DNA from: an uncultured Pelagibacteraceae bacterium
Lineage (GTDB): Bacteria; Pseudomonadota; Alphaproteobacteria; Pelagibacterales; Pelagibacteraceae
NCBI GenBank assembly: GCA_902590125.1
Contig: CACIVL010000002.1
Span: forward strand, 1-54,138
Length of the DNA: 54,138 nt
Reading direction: 5' to 3'
Positions 13,011 through 27,141 of the stretch are shown here, in pieces. Numbering within the stretch: the stretch's first letter is position 1; each line of letters begins with the position of its first letter. The notes under the pieces were generated by a model. The model did not search any database. It was not told the origin of the DNA and worked only from the letters and a program-made list of their open reading frames with translations. A program made the translations under genes and the position numbers.

Positions 13011-14324
13011 TTAAATATCTAAAAACAATCTTCTTGGATCTTCTAAATTTTCTTTTACATTTTTTAAAAATGATACTGCATCTTTTCCATCGATTATTCT
13101 ATGATCATAAGACAAAGCAAGATACATGATTGATCTTATTTTAATTTCACCATTAATCACTACTGGCCTTTCTACAATGTTGTGCATTCCTAAAACTCCA
13201 GATTGAGGTGGATTTAATATTGGAGTAGACAACATTGAACCATAAACACCTCCATTACTAATTGTAAAAGTTCCTCCCTGTAGATCTTCAATTGTTAATT
13301 TACCATTTCTTGCTTTTTCAGATACATTCAAAATATTTTTTTCAATATCGGCAAATGAAAGTTCATCTGCATTTCTTAACACTGGTACAACTAGTCCTTT
13401 TTCTGTTCCCACCGCAAAGCTTATATTATAATAATTTTTATAGATAATTTCATCTCCTTCAATTTCAGCATTTATTGGAGGAAAATTTTTTAATCCATCT
13501 ACACAAGCCTTAACAAAAAAAGACATAAAACCTAATTTAATTCCATATCTATTTTGAAAATCCTCCTGATTTTCTTTTCTCATTTCTATAATATTTGTCA
13601 TATCAACTTCATTAAAGGTTGTTAACATTGCTGCATTTTCCTGAGCTTGCTTTAATCTTTTTGCAATTGTTAGTCTTAACCTAGTCATTTTGATTCTTTC
13701 TTCTTGACCATATTTAATTTTTCTCTCTGAAGGTTTGGGACTTATGCCCATAATATCAATTAAGTCTCCTTTAAGTATTCGGCCATCTTTTCCAGATCCT
13801 TTAACTTTTTCAATATTAATATTATTTTCTACAACCATTTTTCTGACTGCAGGTGAAAATGTTTTTTTTATATCTTTTCTGACTGAATCTTTTTCTTTTT
13901 TAACTTCATTAGTTAAAATTAATGGTTCGTCTTTTAATGGTTCGTCTTTATAAGATTTTTTTAAGTTATCTTCTTCATTAAAAATTTTTAACGGTTTATT
14001 TTTTTTATCAGTATCTAAATTTACAATATTGCTTTCTTTTTTTTTAGGTATGATTTTCTTTATTTCCTCTCCATGTGATTGCTGATCATTTTCTTCAATT
14101 GAACCAAGAACTGCTCCAACTTGAACCACTTCTCCATCTTGAGCATTAATTTCAGTTAAAATACCATTTACTGCCGAAGGTACCTCTAAGTTTACTTTAT
14201 CAGTTTCTAGCTCAACTATGGGCTCATCAATTTTTATATTATCACCTTTATTTTTAAGCCATTTAGCAACTGTTGCCTCCGTAATACTTTCTCCTAAAAC
14301 CGGTACTAAAATTTTTTCACTCAT
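13011..14324 (-). CDS. sucB: 2-oxoglutarate dehydrogenase E2, dihydrolipoyl succinyltransferase
   Basis: Lipoyl domain [15 protein letters not shown]3-binding domain [13 protein letters not shown], catalytic [16 protein letters not shown]. Confidence 0.97.
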   Translation of the reverse strand: MSEKILVPVLGESITEATVAKWLKNKGDNIKIDEPIVELETDKVNLEVPSAVNGILTEINAQDGEVVQVGAVLGSIEENDQQSHGEEIKKIIPKKKESNIVNLDTDKKNKPLKIFNEEDNLKKSYKDEPLKDEPLILTNEVKKEKDSVRKDIKKTFSPAVRKMVVENNINIEKVKGSGKDGRILKGDLIDIMGISPKPSERKIKYGQEERIKMTRLRLTIAKRLKQAQENAAMLTTFNEVDMTNIIEMRKENQEDFQNRYGIKLGFMSFFVKACVDGLKNFPPINAEIEGDEIIYKNYYNISFAVGTEKGLVVPVLRNADELSFADIEKNILNVSEKARNGKLTIEDLQGGTFTISNGGVYGSMLSTPILNPPQSGVLGMHNIVERPVVINGEIKIRSIMYLALSYDHRIIDGKDAVSFLKNVKENLEDPRRLFLDI

Positions 14325-14326
14325 TC

Positions 14327-17182
14327 TTATTTAAACACTTTTTCAATAATCTCTTTTTGTTGATTTAAATGCCTTTTTGCATAACCTGTGGCAGGTGATG
14401 CTGCAGGCTTTCTTCCTATATAATCAATTTTATTATTATTAGCTCCTATATAATCTAATGTCCATTGTATATAATCTCTTACTAACAACCACGCTCCCAT
14501 GTTTTTAGGCTCTTCCTGACACCAATAAAATTTGGCATTTTTTGCATAAACTTTAATCTCTTTTACTAAAGATTTAATTGGAAAGGGATACAACTGCTCA
14601 ATCCTAAAAATAACTACATCATTCTTCTTAATCTTTTCACGAGCTGCCAATAAATCAAAATATATTTTTCCTGAGCATAAAATCACTTTTCTTATTTTAT
14701 CACTTTTCTTAAGTTCTATGAAGCTATTTTCTTTTGGATCAATTGCATGATCCCAAAGAACTCTATGAAATGAATTTTTTTTTCCAAAATCTTCTAAATT
14801 AGAAACGCAAAGTTTATTTCTTAATAATGATTTAGGAGTCATGATAACTAATGGCTTTCTAAAATCTCTATGTATTTGGCGTCTTAAAGCATGAAAATAA
14901 TTTGCAGGAGTAGTACAATTCATAACTTGTAAATTATCCTGTGCACATAATTGTAAGAATCTCTCTAATCTTCCGGAAGAATGTTCGGGTCCTTGACCTT
15001 CATAACCGTGTGGCAAGAGCATTACAAGTCCGCTAGCTCTGGACCATTTCCTTTCACCTGATGCAATAAACTGATCAATTATTACTTGAGCTCCATTTGC
15101 AAAATCACCAAATTGAGCCTCCCATATAGTTAATGTACCTGGTTCAACTAAACTATAACCATATTCAAATCCTAATACTGCCAATTCAGATAAAAAACTA
15201 TCAACTATCTCAAAATTTTTTTGATTTTTTGAAATATTATTTAAAGGAATATATCGAGAGTTATCTAATTGGTTTCTTAAAACTGAATGCCTTTGACTAA
15301 AAGTTCCTCTTCCTGAATCTTGCCCTACCAATCTTACTGGATAACCTTCTTCTAAAAGAGACCCAAATGCTAAAGCTTCTGCTGTTCCCCAATCTATGCC
15401 TTTTTTCTGAAGAACTGATTGCTTTCTTAAATTTAAAATTTTAGCAATAGTTTTATGTATATTTGTTTCAGATGGAATATTATTAATTTTTTCTGAAATT
15501 TTTATCAGTTTATTTATATCTACTCCACTTTTTCCTCTTTTGTCTTTTCCTCTTTCAGGCTTATATCTACTCCAAGTGCCTTCGTACCATTCTATTTTAG
15601 GCTTGTAGTCTTTTGCAGTTTTATATTGTTCTTCAAGAAGATTTTTGAAATTTTTTTTCATATTGTCAAATTCTTCTTTATTAATTGTTCCTTCTTTCTC
15701 TAATTTGTCTCCGTAAACATTAAGTGGTGTTGGATGTTGTCTAATTTTTTTATACATTAAGGGTTGAGTAAAAGAAGGTTCGTCACCTTCGTTGTGACCA
15801 AACCTACGGTAACAAATCATATCAATAACAACGTCTTTATTGAATTTTTGTCTAAACTCAATTGCAATTTTTGCACAATGTACTACTGCTTCAGGATCAT
15901 CTCCATTACAATGCAAAATTGGAGATTCAATAACTTTTCCTAAATCTGAAGGATATGGACTCGATCTTGCAAATCTTGGACTCGTAGTAAATCCAATTTG
16001 ATTGTTAATAATAAAATGAATAGTTCCTCCTGTATTATGACCAGGAAGTCCTGACATTGAAAAGCATTCCGCAACAACACCTTGGCCTGCAAATGCAGCA
16101 TCACCATGAATTATAATTGGAATTACTTTGTTCCTTTTTTTATCTTGATGAAAAAATTGCTTTGCTCTTGTTTGTCCTAGAACAACTGGATTAACTGCTT
16201 CTAGATGTGAAGGGTTATCTGTTAAACTTACGTGTACAGAATTACCATCAAATTCTCTATTAGATGATGCTCCTAAATGATATTTAACATCTCCAGCAGA
16301 TTCTTCTGGAGTGTTGGCAAATTCTCCAGCAAATTCATTAAAAATTCTTTTATAAGATTTTTGTAACACATTTGCTAAAACATTTAGTCTCCCTCTATGA
16401 GGCATACCAATTTTTACTTCTTTAACTCCTAGTTGTCCGCCCCTTTTAATTATTTGTTCAAGTGCTGGTATTAAAGATTCTGCTCCATCTAAACCAAATC
16501 TCTTTGTTCCTACAAATTTTGTTGCTAAAAACTTTTCAAAACCTTGTGCTTGTATCAGTTTACTTAAAATACCTTTTTTGCCATTTTCGGTAAATTTTAA
16601 TTGATTTTCTTCCTTTTCCATTCTTTCTCTGATCCACACTTTTTCAACTGGATCTGAAATATGCATAAACTCAACTCCAATTGTAGAACAATAAATTCTT
16701 TTTAAAAAAGAAATTAACTCATTAACGGTTGAATAACCTTTGTCTAAATATGAATGTAAAAAAATTTTTTTATTGTAATCTTCTTTTTTAAAACCATGGT
16801 CTTTGGGGTGTAGCTCATGAAGATATTTTCTTTCCATCATTCCAAGTGGATCAAGATTTGCAATAAGATGGCCTCTAATTCTATATGCTCTAATTAAAGC
16901 TATGGCCTTAATTGACTCAGATTTAGATGTTTCGATATTTTCACTGCTTTCAATATTTGTTTGTGATGAAATTTTTTTTTTATTTTTTTTCCAGACTGGT
17001 CCTTCAATTTCTTTTGTTATTAAACTTAAATCTTCATTTAGGGACTTAAAATAATTTTCCCAACTAGCTGGCAAAGAAGGATCTTTTTCAATATATTTTA
17101 TATACATTTCTTCAATAAATGAGCTGTTTGATTTGCTTAAAAATGATGTTTTTTTGTATTCTATGTTTTTTGGAGAAGACAT
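14327..17182 (-). CDS. sucA: 2-oxoglutarate dehydrogenase E1
   Basis: [62 protein letters not shown]. Confidence 0.98.
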   Translation of the reverse strand: MSSPKNIEYKKTSFLSKSNSSFIEEMYIKYIEKDPSLPASWENYFKSLNEDLSLITKEIEGPVWKKNKKKISSQTNIESSENIETSKSESIKAIALIRAYRIRGHLIANLDPLGMMERKYLHELHPKDHGFKKEDYNKKIFLHSYLDKGYSTVNELISFLKRIYCSTIGVEFMHISDPVEKVWIRERMEKEENQLKFTENGKKGILSKLIQAQGFEKFLATKFVGTKRFGLDGAESLIPALEQIIKRGGQLGVKEVKIGMPHRGRLNVLANVLQKSYKRIFNEFAGEFANTPEESAGDVKYHLGASSNREFDGNSVHVSLTDNPSHLEAVNPVVLGQTRAKQFFHQDKKRNKVIPIIIHGDAAFAGQGVVAECFSMSGLPGHNTGGTIHFIINNQIGFTTSPRFARSSPYPSDLGKVIESPILHCNGDDPEAVVHCAKIAIEFRQKFNKDVVIDMICYRRFGHNEGDEPSFTQPLMYKKIRQHPTPLNVYGDKLEKEGTINKEEFDNMKKNFKNLLEEQYKTAKDYKPKIEWYEGTWSRYKPERGKDKRGKSGVDINKLIKISEKINNIPSETNIHKTIAKILNLRKQSVLQKKGIDWGTAEALAFGSLLEEGYPVRLVGQDSGRGTFSQRHSVLRNQLDNSRYIPLNNISKNQKNFEIVDSFLSELAVLGFEYGYSLVEPGTLTIWEAQFGDFANGAQVIIDQFIASGERKWSRASGLVMLLPHGYEGQGPEHSSGRLERFLQLCAQDNLQVMNCTTPANYFHALRRQIHRDFRKPLVIMTPKSLLRNKLCVSNLEDFGKKNSFHRVLWDHAIDPKENSFIELKKSDKIRKVILCSGKIYFDLLAAREKIKKNDVVIFRIEQLYPFPIKSLVKEIKVYAKNAKFYWCQEEPKNMGAWLLVRDYIQWTLDYIGANNNKIDYIGRKPAASPATGYAKRHLNQQKEIIEKVFK

Positions 17183-17221
17183 TAATTTATCTAAAATATT
17201 ATATTATTTGTAATATATTTT

Positions 17222-18097
17222 TCAATTAGACAATTGATTAAATAATGTTTTTCCTATTTCTGATGGAGATTTGGCGATAGTAATACCACATTCTTGCATT
17301 TTTTTTATTTTCTCTTTGGCTCCACCTTTTCCGCCTGAAATTATAGCTCCTGCATGACCCATTCTTCTTCCTGGTGGCGCTGTAATTCCAGCTATAAAAC
17401 CAATAACAGGTTTTTTCACTTTATGATTTTTTATAAATTCAGATGCATTTTCTTCATCTGTTCCACCAATTTCACCAATCATTAGAATTGATTCTGTTTC
17501 CTCATCATTTAAAAAAAGATCTAAACAATCAATAAAATTTGTTCCATTAATTGGATCTCCTCCAATTCCTATACAGGTTGATTGGCCCAATCCAATCTCA
17601 GTAGTTTGTGCTACAGCTTCATAAGTTAAAGTTCCTGACCTTGAAACAATTCCAACTGAGCCTTTTTTGTGAATATTTCCTGGCATTATTCCTATTTTAC
17701 ATTCTTCCGGGGTAATTATTCCTGGGCAATTTGGGCCTATTAATCTGCTTTTTGATTCTGTTAATTTTTTTTTCACTTTAAGCATATCTAATACAGGAAT
17801 ACCTTCAGTTATACATACGATAAGCTCAATTTCTGAATCTATTGCTTCAATAATAGCGGATCCGGCAAATTTTGCAGGTACATAAATCATGGATGCATTC
17901 GCGCCTGTTTCTTTTTTTGCTTCATTCACAGTATTAAATACTGGTCTATCCAAATGTTTTTGACCGCCCTTTTTTGGTGTAACTCCACCTACTAGATTAG
18001 TTCCATAATTAATTGCCTGCTCAGAATGAAAAGTTCCATGTGAACCTGTAAAGCCTTGGCATATTAGTTTGGTATTTTTATTAACTAAAACTGACAT
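17222..18097 (-). CDS. sucD: Succinyl-CoA synthetase alpha subunit
   Basis: [51 protein letters not shown] phospho-His region. Confidence 0.98.
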   Translation of the reverse strand: MSVLVNKNTKLICQGFTGSHGTFHSEQAINYGTNLVGGVTPKKGGQKHLDRPVFNTVNEAKKETGANASMIYVPAKFAGSAIIEAIDSEIELIVCITEGIPVLDMLKVKKKLTESKSRLIGPNCPGIITPEECKIGIMPGNIHKKGSVGIVSRSGTLTYEAVAQTTEIGLGQSTCIGIGGDPINGTNFIDCLDLFLNDEETESILMIGEIGGTDEENASEFIKNHKVKKPVIGFIAGITAPPGRRMGHAGAIISGGKGGAKEKIKKMQECGITIAKSPSEIGKTLFNQLSN

Positions 18098-18102
18098 ATT
18101 GT

Positions 18103-19263
18103 TTATTTTATTGCCTCAACTATTTTTTTTGCCGCATCATCTAGGTTATCGGCTGAAATTATTTTTAAATTAGAATTTTGAAGAATTTTTTTACCTTCTT
18201 CAAAATTAGTTCCAGCTAATCTAACAACCAACGGAACATTAATTTTTCTTTCTTTGGCAGCTTCTACAACACCTTGAGCCAATACATCACATTTCATAAT
18301 ACCACCAAAAATATTAATTAAAATTGCTCTAACATTTTTATCTGAAAGTATTATTTTAAAAGCAGCAGAAACTTTTTCTTTTGAGGCACCACCTCCAACA
18401 TCTAAAAAATTTGCAGGTTCTTCTCCATAAAGTTTTATAATGTCCATAGTTGCCATAGCCAAACCAGCTCCATTCACCATACACCCGATACTTCCATCAA
18501 GTTTAATATAAGCAAGATCATGTTTACTCGCTTCTACTTCTATTGGATCTTCTTCATTTAAATCTCTTAACTTTAATATTTCTGGATGTCTAAATAATGC
18601 ATTGTCATCAAAATTAATTTTTGCGTCTAAACAAACTACCTTTTTATCTTTAGTTAAAATAAGTGGATTTATTTCAACAAGACTAGCATCAGTACTTAAA
18701 AACATTTTATAAATAGATTTAATTAATTTAATGGCTGCTAACTTTGAATCGTCCTTAAGATTAAAAATTTTAATTATTTTTTCACAATTACTATCTGAAA
18801 TATTTTCACTAAATTCCAACTTTGTAGTAATTATTTTTTCTGGTTTATTTCGCGCTACCTCTTCTATATCCATGCCTCCTTGATCACTTGAAATAAAAGC
18901 AACCTTTGAACTTGCTCTATCAACCAGACATGAAAGATAAAACTCTTTCTCAATACTAGAAGATTCTTCAACATATAATCTTTTTACCTCTTTTCCTTCT
19001 TTCTCTGTCTGAGGAGTTATTAATTTTTTTCCTAATAATTCTTTAGATTCTTTGATTAATTCATCAATATTATTTAGAATTTTTACACCTCCCGCTTTAC
19101 CTCTCCCCCCGGCATGAATTTGGGCTTTAAGTACATATTTATCAGAATTTAACTGTTTAGTTTTTTTTATAAGATCTTCAACAGAAAGAGCAAATACACC
19201 ATTTGGCACTTCTATACCAAATTCTTTTAAAATTTGTTTTGCCTGGTGCTCGTGTATATTCAT
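18103..19263 (-). CDS. sucC: Succinyl-CoA synthetase beta subunit
   Basis: [47 protein letters not shown]. Confidence 0.98.
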   Translation of the reverse strand: MNIHEHQAKQILKEFGIEVPNGVFALSVEDLIKKTKQLNSDKYVLKAQIHAGGRGKAGGVKILNNIDELIKESKELLGKKLITPQTEKEGKEVKRLYVEESSSIEKEFYLSCLVDRASSKVAFISSDQGGMDIEEVARNKPEKIITTKLEFSENISDSNCEKIIKIFNLKDDSKLAAIKLIKSIYKMFLSTDASLVEINPLILTKDKKVVCLDAKINFDDNALFRHPEILKLRDLNEEDPIEVEASKHDLAYIKLDGSIGCMVNGAGLAMATMDIIKLYGEEPANFLDVGGGASKEKVSAAFKIILSDKNVRAILINIFGGIMKCDVLAQGVVEAAKERKINVPLVVRLAGTNFEEGKKILQNSNLKIISADNLDDAAKKIVEAIK

Positions 19264-20228
19264 TATTTAGAAAGATCAGGGTCAATTGCTGAAGCTGCTT
19301 CCCACAATTTTTTTACAGCATTAATGGAATTCAAAAATTCTTTTTTTTCTTTTTCATTAAGATTTATTTCTTCTATTTTTTCTACACCTTTGTTGCCAAT
19401 CACAACAGGAACTCCAGCATAAATATTCTTTATTCCATACTCTCCTTTAAGATAAGCAGCACAAGGTAAAAGTTTTTTTTCATTTTTTAAATATGCAGAA
19501 GCCATCTCTACGCCTGATGCTGCTGGTGCATAAAAAGCAGAACCTTTTTCTAAAAATTTTACTATTTCAGCTCCTCCATCTCTTGTTCTCTGGTTAATGC
19601 TTTCTAGTTTTTCTTCTGATATCTTTCCTTCTTTAACCAAATCCAATAATGGTTTTCCTGAAACTTTTGTTAATCTTGGTAAAGGCACCATAGTATCTCC
19701 ATGACCACCCATTACCATAGCTTCAATTTCTCTTACTGGAGTTTTTAATTCTTTAGACAAAAATAATTTAAATCTTGAACTGTCAAGAATACCTGCCATT
19801 CCAACTACTTTATTGGCTGGTAAGTTAGAATATTTTTGAAATGCCATAACCATAACATCTAAAGGATTTGTAATACATATAACGAAAGCATTTGGTGAAT
19901 TTTTTTTAACACCTTCTGCTACTTGTTTTATTATTTTTAAATTTATTCCAAGCAAATCATCTCTGCTCATTCCTGGTTTTCTTGGAACTCCAGCCGTAAT
20001 AATAATTACATCTGAATTTTTTATATCTTCATAACTATCTGTTCCAATAAAATTAACATTAAAACCATCTACAGAAGATGATTGAGCAATATCAAGCGCT
20101 TTACCTTTTGCAATACCACTTGCAATATCAAAAACCACAACTTCATCTGCCAATTCTTTTAATCCAATTAAATGTGCTAAAGTTCCACCTATTTGGCCAG
20201 CTCCAATTAATGATATTTTTTTTGACAT
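19263..20228 (-). CDS. mdh: Malate dehydrogenase
   Basis: [49 protein letters not shown]. Confidence 0.97.
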   Translation of the reverse strand: MSKKISLIGAGQIGGTLAHLIGLKELADEVVVFDIASGIAKGKALDIAQSSSVDGFNVNFIGTDSYEDIKNSDVIIITAGVPRKPGMSRDDLLGINLKIIKQVAEGVKKNSPNAFVICITNPLDVMVMAFQKYSNLPANKVVGMAGILDSSRFKLFLSKELKTPVREIEAMVMGGHGDTMVPLPRLTKVSGKPLLDLVKEGKISEEKLESINQRTRDGGAEIVKFLEKGSAFYAPAASGVEMASAYLKNEKKLLPCAAYLKGEYGIKNIYAGVPVVIGNKGVEKIEEINLNEKEKKEFLNSINAVKKLWEAASAIDPDLSK

Positions 20229-20233
20229 ATTTT

Positions 20234-21733
20234 TTACTTCATAGTTGGCATAATAAATTCAGGATTTGATCTTATGCCAGATGGCCACCTTGAAGTTATT
20301 GTTTTAAGCTTTGTATAAAATCTTACACCTTCTATACCGTGCATATGTTGATCTCCAAATAAAGATCTTTTCCATCCACCAAAACTATGAAAAGCCACAG
20401 GAACGGGTATAGGTATGTTTATACCAACCATTCCAACTTTAATTTTACTAGCAAATGTTCTACCAACATCTCCATCTCTAGTATAAATACTCGTTCCATT
20501 ACCAAATTCGTGATCATTAACTAATTGAGTAGCTTCTTCAAAATCTTTTGTTCTAACCACTGAGAGAACTGGTCCAAAAATTTCCTCTTTATAAATTCTC
20601 ATATTTTTTTTAACATGGTCAAATAAACATCCACCGATATAAAAACCATTTTCGTAACCTTGTAATTTTAAATTTCTTCCATCAACTACTAATTTTGCTC
20701 CTTCTTTTACCCCAAGATCAACATAACCTTTTACTTTTTCTAAATGTTCCTTTGTAACTAACGGTCCCATTTCTGATGTTTTATCCATGCCAGGTCCAAT
20801 TTTTAGTGCTTCAACTTTTTTACTCAATTTGCTTACTAAATGATCCCCAACATTACCGACTGCAACTGCAACAGATTGTGCCATACATCTCTCGCCTGCT
20901 GAACCATAAGCTGCTCCCATTAAACCATTAACTGCTTGATCTAAATCACAGTCTGGCATCACCACACAATGATTTTTTGCTCCACCTAAAGCCTGAACTC
21001 TTTTTTCATTTTTAGCTGCATTCTCATAAATATATTTTGCAATTGGTGTTGAACCAACAAAACTTACAGCTTTAATGTCTTTGTTAATTAAAATTGCGTC
21101 TACAACTACTTTATCTCCATTAATTACATTGAACACTCCATCTGGTAATCCTGCTTCTTTTAATAATTCTGCCAATCTAATTGAGCATGATGGGTCTTTT
21201 TCTGATGGCTTTAATACAAAAGTATTTCCACACGCAATAGCCATGGGAAACATCCACATAGGAACCATTGCTGGAAAATTAAATGGCGTTATGCCCGCAC
21301 AAACACCAAGTGGTTGTCTTACTGACCAACTATCGATATCAGTACCAACATTTTCTGTAAATTCTCCTTTTAAAACTTGTGGAATACCACATGCAAATTC
21401 TACTACCTCAAGACCTCTTATAAGTGATCCTTTGGCATCCTCATAAACTTTTCCATGTTCAGAAACTATCATTTTAGTTAATTCATCAGAGTTTTTTTCA
21501 ATTAACTCTTTAAATTTAAACATTATTCTTGCTCTGTGAATTGGCGGTTTTAACGACCAAGTTTCAAAAGCTTTTTTTGCAATATTAACTGCTTCATCTA
21601 AGTCTGATTTTGAACCTAGTTTAACTTCCGATTCTTGTTCTCCAGTTGCTGGATTAAATATTTTACCTTTTTTATCTGACTTTCCTGGAGTTATTTTTCC
21701 ATTTACAAAGTGTTGAATTAAATTCATAGCCAA
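20234..21733 (-). CDS. mmsA: CoA-acylating methylmalonate-semialdehyde dehydrogenase
   Basis: ALDH fold; [78 protein letters not shown] are typical of MmsA. Confidence 0.92.
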   Translation of the reverse strand: MAMNLIQHFVNGKITPGKSDKKGKIFNPATGEQESEVKLGSKSDLDEAVNIAKKAFETWSLKPPIHRARIMFKFKELIEKNSDELTKMIVSEHGKVYEDAKGSLIRGLEVVEFACGIPQVLKGEFTENVGTDIDSWSVRQPLGVCAGITPFNFPAMVPMWMFPMAIACGNTFVLKPSEKDPSCSIRLAELLKEAGLPDGVFNVINGDKVVVDAILINKDIKAVSFVGSTPIAKYIYENAAKNEKRVQALGGAKNHCVVMPDCDLDQAVNGLMGAAYGSAGERCMAQSVAVAVGNVGDHLVSKLSKKVEALKIGPGMDKTSEMGPLVTKEHLEKVKGYVDLGVKEGAKLVVDGRNLKLQGYENGFYIGGCLFDHVKKNMRIYKEEIFGPVLSVVRTKDFEEATQLVNDHEFGNGTSIYTRDGDVGRTFASKIKVGMVGINIPIPVPVAFHSFGGWKRSLFGDQHMHGIEGVRFYTKLKTITSRWPSGIRSNPEFIMPTMK

Positions 21734-21751
21734 AATTATTTAATTAAGTAA

Positions 21752-22525
21752 TTAACTTGTTGCAAGCATTTTCTTTATAGATGCAATTGCTTTTGCAGGA
21801 TTTAACCCTTTTGGACATGCATTTGTACAATTCATTATAGTATGGCATCTATAAAGTTTTAATTCATCAGCAACTTTCTTTAACCTTTCTTTTCTTTCTT
21901 CATCTCTACTATCCATAATCCATCTATAAGCTTGCAATAAAACAGCCGGTCCAAGATATTTATCACCATTCCACCAATAACTTGGACATGATGTTGAACA
22001 ACAAGCACACATTATACACTCATAAAGACCATCTAATTTTGCTCTATCTTCTCTCGATTGTAAATTTTCCTTATCATTATCTTCTTTAGAGTTTTTTAAC
22101 CATGGTTCAACTGACTCATATTGTTTGTATAAAGTGCTTAAATCTCCAATTAAATCTTTTTCAACTTTTAAATGAGGTAAGGGATAAATATTAATATCTC
22201 CATTTATTTCAGCATGTGGTTTAGTGCAAGCTAATCCATTTTTTCCATCCATGTTCATTGCACAAGAACCACACACTCCATGTGCACAAGATCTTCTATA
22301 AGCTAGCGATGGATCTATTTCATTTTTAATTTTATTTAGTAAGTCTAATACTTTTGATGGACAATTATCCATATCAACTTCATAAGTATCTATCCTTGGA
22401 TTTTTACCGCTTGAAGGATCCCATCTATAAATATTAACTTTTCTAATATTTTTTGATCCAGTTTTATCCTTATAATACTCTCCTTTTTGAACTTTTGAGT
22501 TTTGAGGTAAATTTATTTGTACCAT
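21752..22525 (-). CDS. sdhB: Succinate dehydrogenase iron-sulfur subunit
   Basis: [58 protein letters not shown]. Confidence 0.98.
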   Translation of the reverse strand: MVQINLPQNSKVQKGEYYKDKTGSKNIRKVNIYRWDPSSGKNPRIDTYEVDMDNCPSKVLDLLNKIKNEIDPSLAYRRSCAHGVCGSCAMNMDGKNGLACTKPHAEINGDINIYPLPHLKVEKDLIGDLSTLYKQYESVEPWLKNSKEDNDKENLQSREDRAKLDGLYECIMCACCSTSCPSYWWNGDKYLGPAVLLQAYRWIMDSRDEERKERLKKVADELKLYRCHTIMNCTNACPKGLNPAKAIASIKKMLATS

Positions 22526-24300
22526 TAATAAACCCTTTCTTGAGGAGGAAAATACTGCACATCATTTGATAAAGTTGAACTATGAACTGATCTATAGGTA
22601 ATTTTTGTCTCTCTTCCTTGACACCAAGATAATGTGTGTTTCATAAATTTATTGTCATCTCTTTTTGGATAATCTTCTCTAGCATGAGCTCCTCTACTTT
22701 CTTTTCGTTGATAAGCCGAGTCCATTGTAACTATAGCCTGTCTAATTAAGTTATCAAACTCTAAAGTTTCAACTAAATCAGTATTAAAAATTAAAGATTT
22801 ATCTTTTACTGAAATTGTATCCATACCATCAAACGGTTTCCTTATTTCATTAACTCCTTCTTTCAAAGTTTTTTCAGTTCTAAATACTGCGCATTTTGAT
22901 TGCATTGTTTTTTGCATAGCCAATCTTAAATCGGCTGTTTTATTGTTTCCGTTTCCATTTCTTAATTTTTCAAATCTATCTAGACATTTATCAGTTTCAG
23001 TTTTTGAAATTTCTTCGTGAGGAGTTCCAGTTTTAACAAGTTCAGCAGCTCTTTTTGCTGCTGCTCTTCCAAATACTACAAGATCAATTAATGAATTTGA
23101 CCCTAGTCTATTAGCTCCATGAACAGAAACACATGCTGCTTCACCAATTGCCATAAGTCCAGGCACAGTTTTTTCAGAATCATTAACAGTTATAACTTCA
23201 GCTTTATAATTGGTTGGAATACCTCCCATGTTATAATGAACTGTAGGAACTACAGGTATTGGCTCTTTTGTTACATCAACATCAGCAAATAATTTGGAAG
23301 ATTCTGAAATTCCTGGAAGTCTTTCCTCAATTACTTTTGGATCCAAATGATTTAAATGAAGATGGACATGATCCTTTTCTTTTCCAATCCCTCTTCCTTC
23401 TTTAATTTCAATAGCTATAGATCTGCTTACAACATCTCTAGATGCAAGATCTTTGGCTTTTGGAGCATAGCGCTCCATAAATCTTTCTCCTTTAGAGTTT
23501 AACAAATAACCACCTTCACCTCTAACTCCTTCTGAAATTAAAGTTCCATGTCCATAAATTCCTGTTGGATGAAATTGAACAAATTCCATATCTTGCAAAG
23601 GTAAACCAGCTCTTAAAACCATAGCATTTCCATCGCCCGTACATGTGTGGGCTGATGTTGAAGAATAATAAGTCTTACCATATCCACCTGTGGCTATTAT
23701 TGTAATGTGTGCTCTAAATCTATGAATAGTTCCATCATTTAAGTTCCAAGCTATTAGACCTTTGCACTCTCCATTTTTCATTAATAAATCTAAAGCAAAA
23801 TATTCAATAAAAAACTTAGTATTATGTTTTAAAGCTTGTCCATACATTGTGTGTAATATTGCATGGCCTGTTCTATCTGCCGCTGCACAAGTTCTTTGTA
23901 TAGGCTCATTTCCATAATTTTTTGTCATTCCACCAAAAGATCTTTGATAAATTTTTCCATCTTTTGTTCGGCTAAAAGGAACGCCATATTTTTCTAGTTC
24001 CAAAACTGCTCTTGGAGCTTCTTTGCATAAATATTCTATGCAGTCTTGATCTCCTAGCCAATCTGATCCTTTAACAGTGTCGTACATATGCCAACGCCAA
24101 TCATCTTCCCCCATATTTCCTAAAGCTGCAGAAATGCCTCCTTGCGCTGCTGAAGTATGACTTCTAGTTGGAAAAACCTTTGATATACAAGCTGTTTTCA
24201 ATCCTGCTTCACTAAGGCCTACTGCTGCTCTTAATCCTGCACCTCCAGCTCCCAACACTACTACATCATATTCATGATCTATAATTTTATAAGAACTCAT
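22525..24300 (-). CDS. sdhA: Succinate dehydrogenase flavoprotein subunit
   Basis: [59 protein letters not shown]. Confidence 0.98.
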   Translation of the reverse strand: MSSYKIIDHEYDVVVLGAGGAGLRAAVGLSEAGLKTACISKVFPTRSHTSAAQGGISAALGNMGEDDWRWHMYDTVKGSDWLGDQDCIEYLCKEAPRAVLELEKYGVPFSRTKDGKIYQRSFGGMTKNYGNEPIQRTCAAADRTGHAILHTMYGQALKHNTKFFIEYFALDLLMKNGECKGLIAWNLNDGTIHRFRAHITIIATGGYGKTYYSSTSAHTCTGDGNAMVLRAGLPLQDMEFVQFHPTGIYGHGTLISEGVRGEGGYLLNSKGERFMERYAPKAKDLASRDVVSRSIAIEIKEGRGIGKEKDHVHLHLNHLDPKVIEERLPGISESSKLFADVDVTKEPIPVVPTVHYNMGGIPTNYKAEVITVNDSEKTVPGLMAIGEAACVSVHGANRLGSNSLIDLVVFGRAAAKRAAELVKTGTPHEEISKTETDKCLDRFEKLRNGNGNNKTADLRLAMQKTMQSKCAVFRTEKTLKEGVNEIRKPFDGMDTISVKDKSLIFNTDLVETLEFDNLIRQAIVTMDSAYQRKESRGAHAREDYPKRDDNKFMKHTLSWCQGRETKITYRSVHSSTLSNDVQYFPPQERVY

Positions 24301-24647
24301 ATATTTAAATTAAAAATTACAATTATAGTTAAAAAAGGAATTATTGCAGACAGCACATATATAGTTTTATTTGATATATTTTTTAATTTTTCATCATGAA
24401 TATAATCTTCAAAAATTTCACTGACGCTTAATGAAGAATAAAAGAAAGCTACAACCATTAAAAGTGATGTTAGAAATTTTGAAGGTTGTGTGGAAAAAAA
24501 ACTTACAATATCAACATAATCTTTTTCATAAATTGATACTAAATTTATAATAAACCATAACATTAATGGAATAAGTATTATTGAACTAGCTTTCAAAAAT
24601 ATCCATTTTTTTGTTGCATTAACCATATTAAATAATCTGTTTTCCAA
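24297..24647 (-). CDS. sdhD: Succinate dehydrogenase membrane anchor subunit
   Basis: Small 3-TM protein ending next to sdhA; position and hydrophobic profile. Confidence 0.85.
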   Translation of the reverse strand: MENRLFNMVNATKKWIFLKASSIILIPLMLWFIINLVSIYEKDYVDIVSFFSTQPSKFLTSLLMVVAFFYSSLSVSEIFEDYIHDEKLKNISNKTIYVLSAIIPFLTIIVIFNLNI

Positions 24648-25011
24648 TTAAATAGATTAGCACTGTTAAGATAAATGATCCAAAAATAACAAAAAGTCCT
24701 GAAATTTTTGAAGTAATTAGTTCAAAACCATATCCAAAATCCCAAAACAAATGCCTGATTTCACTTAATATTTGAAAAATAAATGACCAAGTCAGACATA
24801 AGATTAAAAATTTTCCAAAAAATGATTGGAGAAAAAATTTTATATATTCATAATTTGATTCACCCAACAACAACAAAGCTATCCATAAACAAACTAATGT
24901 TAATGCTAATATATTTATTACACCTGTTATTCTGTGTGAAATAGAAATTAAGGAAGAAATATTCCAGCTATAAATTTGAATATGAGGAGATAAAGGTTTT
25001 TTATTTTCCAT
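24628..25011 (-). CDS. sdhC: Succinate dehydrogenase cytochrome b556 subunit
   Basis: KPLSPHIQIYSWNISSLISISHRITG, GEIRHLFWDFGYGF-like RHLFWD motif. Confidence 0.94.
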   Translation of the reverse strand: MENKKPLSPHIQIYSWNISSLISISHRITGVINILALTLVCLWIALLLLGESNYEYIKFFLQSFFGKFLILCLTWSFIFQILSEIRHLFWDFGYGFELITSKISGLFVIFGSFILTVLIYLIGKQII

Positions 25012-26010
25012 TTATTTATTTTTAATTAATATTTCAGCAATCTCTACTGCATTCAAAGCTGCACCTTTTAGAAGATTATCAGAAACAATCCATAAATTAA
25101 TTGAATTATCTTGAGAATTATCTTCTCTAACTCTAGAAATAAATGTATCAAATTTATTTTGAGCTTCAGCAGGCGTAATATAACCTCCATCTTTATGTTC
25201 ATCAATGACTTTACATCCAGGTGAGGTATTTAATACATTTTGAATTTCATTTAATTTATATTTTTTATTAAATTCAACATTAACACTTACTGCATGTGAA
25301 ACCAAAACAGGTATCCTGACAGATGTAGATGTTACTTTAATTTTTGAATCTAAAATTTTTTTTACTTCATCATGCATTTTTTGCTCTTCTTTAGTGTAGC
25401 CACTATCTAAAAAACTATCTATATGTGGAATCGCATTAAATGCGATTTGTTTTGTAAAATAATTTGATCTTAGTTCTTTGTTATCAAAAAAATCTTTCGT
25501 TTGTGACAACAATTCATCCATTGGAGCTTTGCCAGCTCCAGAAACTGATTGATACGTTGATGCAACAATTCTTTTTATATTATATAAATCATGTAGAGGT
25601 TTTAGCGCTACAACCAAAGGTATTACTGAACAATTAGCATTTGCTATAATATTTTTTTTTTTATGATTTTTTAAATCATTAGGATTAACTTCTGGAACGA
25701 TAAGAGGAACATCGGGATCCATTCTAAAATAGCTTGAATTATCGATCACAGTTGAATACTTAGCAGCTTTTACTGCATACTTTTCTGATATTTTCCCTCC
25801 AGCAGAAAAAAAGGTAATTTCACCTTTTGAAAAATCAAAAGTTTCTAAATTATTAACTTCAATTTCTTTTTCTTTAAATCTTAGTTTCGATCCTGCGCTT
25901 TTAGAAGATGCAACTAAATATAGATTATCAACAGGAAAATTTTTTTTTTCTAGAATCTCTATAATTTTCCTTCCAACGTTACCGGTTGCACCTACGATCG
26001 TAATATTCAT
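25012..26010 (-). CDS. asd: Aspartate-semialdehyde dehydrogenase
   Basis: GATGNVGRKIIEIL, NANCSVIPLVVALKPLH, TYQSVSGAGKAPMDEL. Confidence 0.97.
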   Translation of the reverse strand: MNITIVGATGNVGRKIIEILEKKNFPVDNLYLVASSKSAGSKLRFKEKEIEVNNLETFDFSKGEITFFSAGGKISEKYAVKAAKYSTVIDNSSYFRMDPDVPLIVPEVNPNDLKNHKKKNIIANANCSVIPLVVALKPLHDLYNIKRIVASTYQSVSGAGKAPMDELLSQTKDFFDNKELRSNYFTKQIAFNAIPHIDSFLDSGYTKEEQKMHDEVKKILDSKIKVTSTSVRIPVLVSHAVSVNVEFNKKYKLNEIQNVLNTSPGCKVIDEHKDGGYITPAEAQNKFDTFISRVREDNSQDNSINLWIVSDNLLKGAALNAVEIAEILIKNK

Positions 26011-26029
26011 GATATTTTATATTTTATAC

Positions 26030-27139
26030 CTAGATGAACGGTAAATCACAAACTTTTCCATCAAAACTCTTACCGTTTAATTCAATTTTAAAGGATTGTG
26101 ACTTATTCCAATAAGGTTTAAGCATCATTGCTATTCCTATAACATGACCAAAATGAGGAGAATAAACTCCAGATCTTAATTCTCCAATTTCATTGTCTTT
26201 TTCATCAAAAATTTTTATTGATTTTGCAACATTAATTGTTTTGGTTTCAATTTTTACTCCCATTAATTTTCTTTTAATTCCTTGTTTTCTAATTTCGTTT
26301 AATTTTTCTTTTCCAAGAAAATTAACTTCCGTATCTAAATTTACATATTTATCTAAACCACACTCAAGTGGATTATCATTGTTATCAATATCATTGCCAT
26401 AAGATAGTAAAGCACTTTCAATCCTTTCAATTAGATTTGGACATCCAGGTTTTACATTAAATTCTTTACCAAGCTCAAAAAGTTTATCATATAAGGCCAG
26501 GCCAGATTTTGTGTTTTCTACATAAATTTCATAACCTCCTTGTTTTGACCAACCTGATCTAGCAATCAAATGTTTTGCTCCAGAAAATTCAAAATAATCA
26601 AATCCAAAAAATTTCATTTCTGTAATTTTTTTTCCAAATATTTTTTCCATAAGTTTAAAAGATTTTGGACCTTGTACTGCTAATATATCTACATTTGGTT
26701 CAAATATTTTAACATCAAATTTATTTCCAATTGCTAATCCCTTTGCAAATAAAATCACATCTGAATCTGCTATTGAAATCCACCAACGTTCTTCATCAAG
26801 TTTTAATATAACTGGATCATTTATTAAGCCTGCTTTGTCATCTATGATTGGACAATAATAACATCTTCCAACTTTAGATTTTGAAAGATCTCTACAAGTC
26901 ATCAATTGAACTAATTTTGCAGAGTCTTTTCCAAAAATTTCAACCTGTCTTTCTCCTGCAACATCCCAAACTTGAACATGTTCCTTTAAATGATTATAAG
27001 AATCTTCTAGAGATCCAAATGCAGCTGGCAAAAGCATATGATTATAAACAGAATAAGCAGTTACACCCTGGTTTTCAATTCTTGAAGTATAAGGCGTGCT
27101 TCTAACTCTTCTTGATTTCGCAATAAAATAATTTTTCAT
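26030..27139 (-). CDS. dmdA: Dimethylsulfoniopropionate demethylase
   Basis: Start [59 protein letters not shown] and end ...VCDLPFI resemble SAR11 DmdA from memory; GcvT-fold, adjacent to dmdB/dmdC-like genes. Confidence 0.92.
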   Translation of the reverse strand: MKNYFIAKSRRVRSTPYTSRIENQGVTAYSVYNHMLLPAAFGSLEDSYNHLKEHVQVWDVAGERQVEIFGKDSAKLVQLMTCRDLSKSKVGRCYYCPIIDDKAGLINDPVILKLDEERWWISIADSDVILFAKGLAIGNKFDVKIFEPNVDILAVQGPKSFKLMEKIFGKKITEMKFFGFDYFEFSGAKHLIARSGWSKQGGYEIYVENTKSGLALYDKLFELGKEFNVKPGCPNLIERIESALLSYGNDIDNNDNPLECGLDKYVNLDTEVNFLGKEKLNEIRKQGIKRKLMGVKIETKTINVAKSIKIFDEKDNEIGELRSGVYSPHFGHVIGIAMMLKPYWNKSQSFKIELNGKSFDGKVCDLPFI

Positions 27140-27141
27140 TA

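Noticed and set aside
21075-21446. 123-aa + strand ORF inside mmsA
   Set aside because: Antisense artefact.
26030-27139. Glycine cleavage T protein instead of DmdA
   Set aside because: Same fold, but the N-terminus, the GRCYYCPI region and the dmdB/dmdC neighbours favour DmdA; no gcvH/gcvP nearby.
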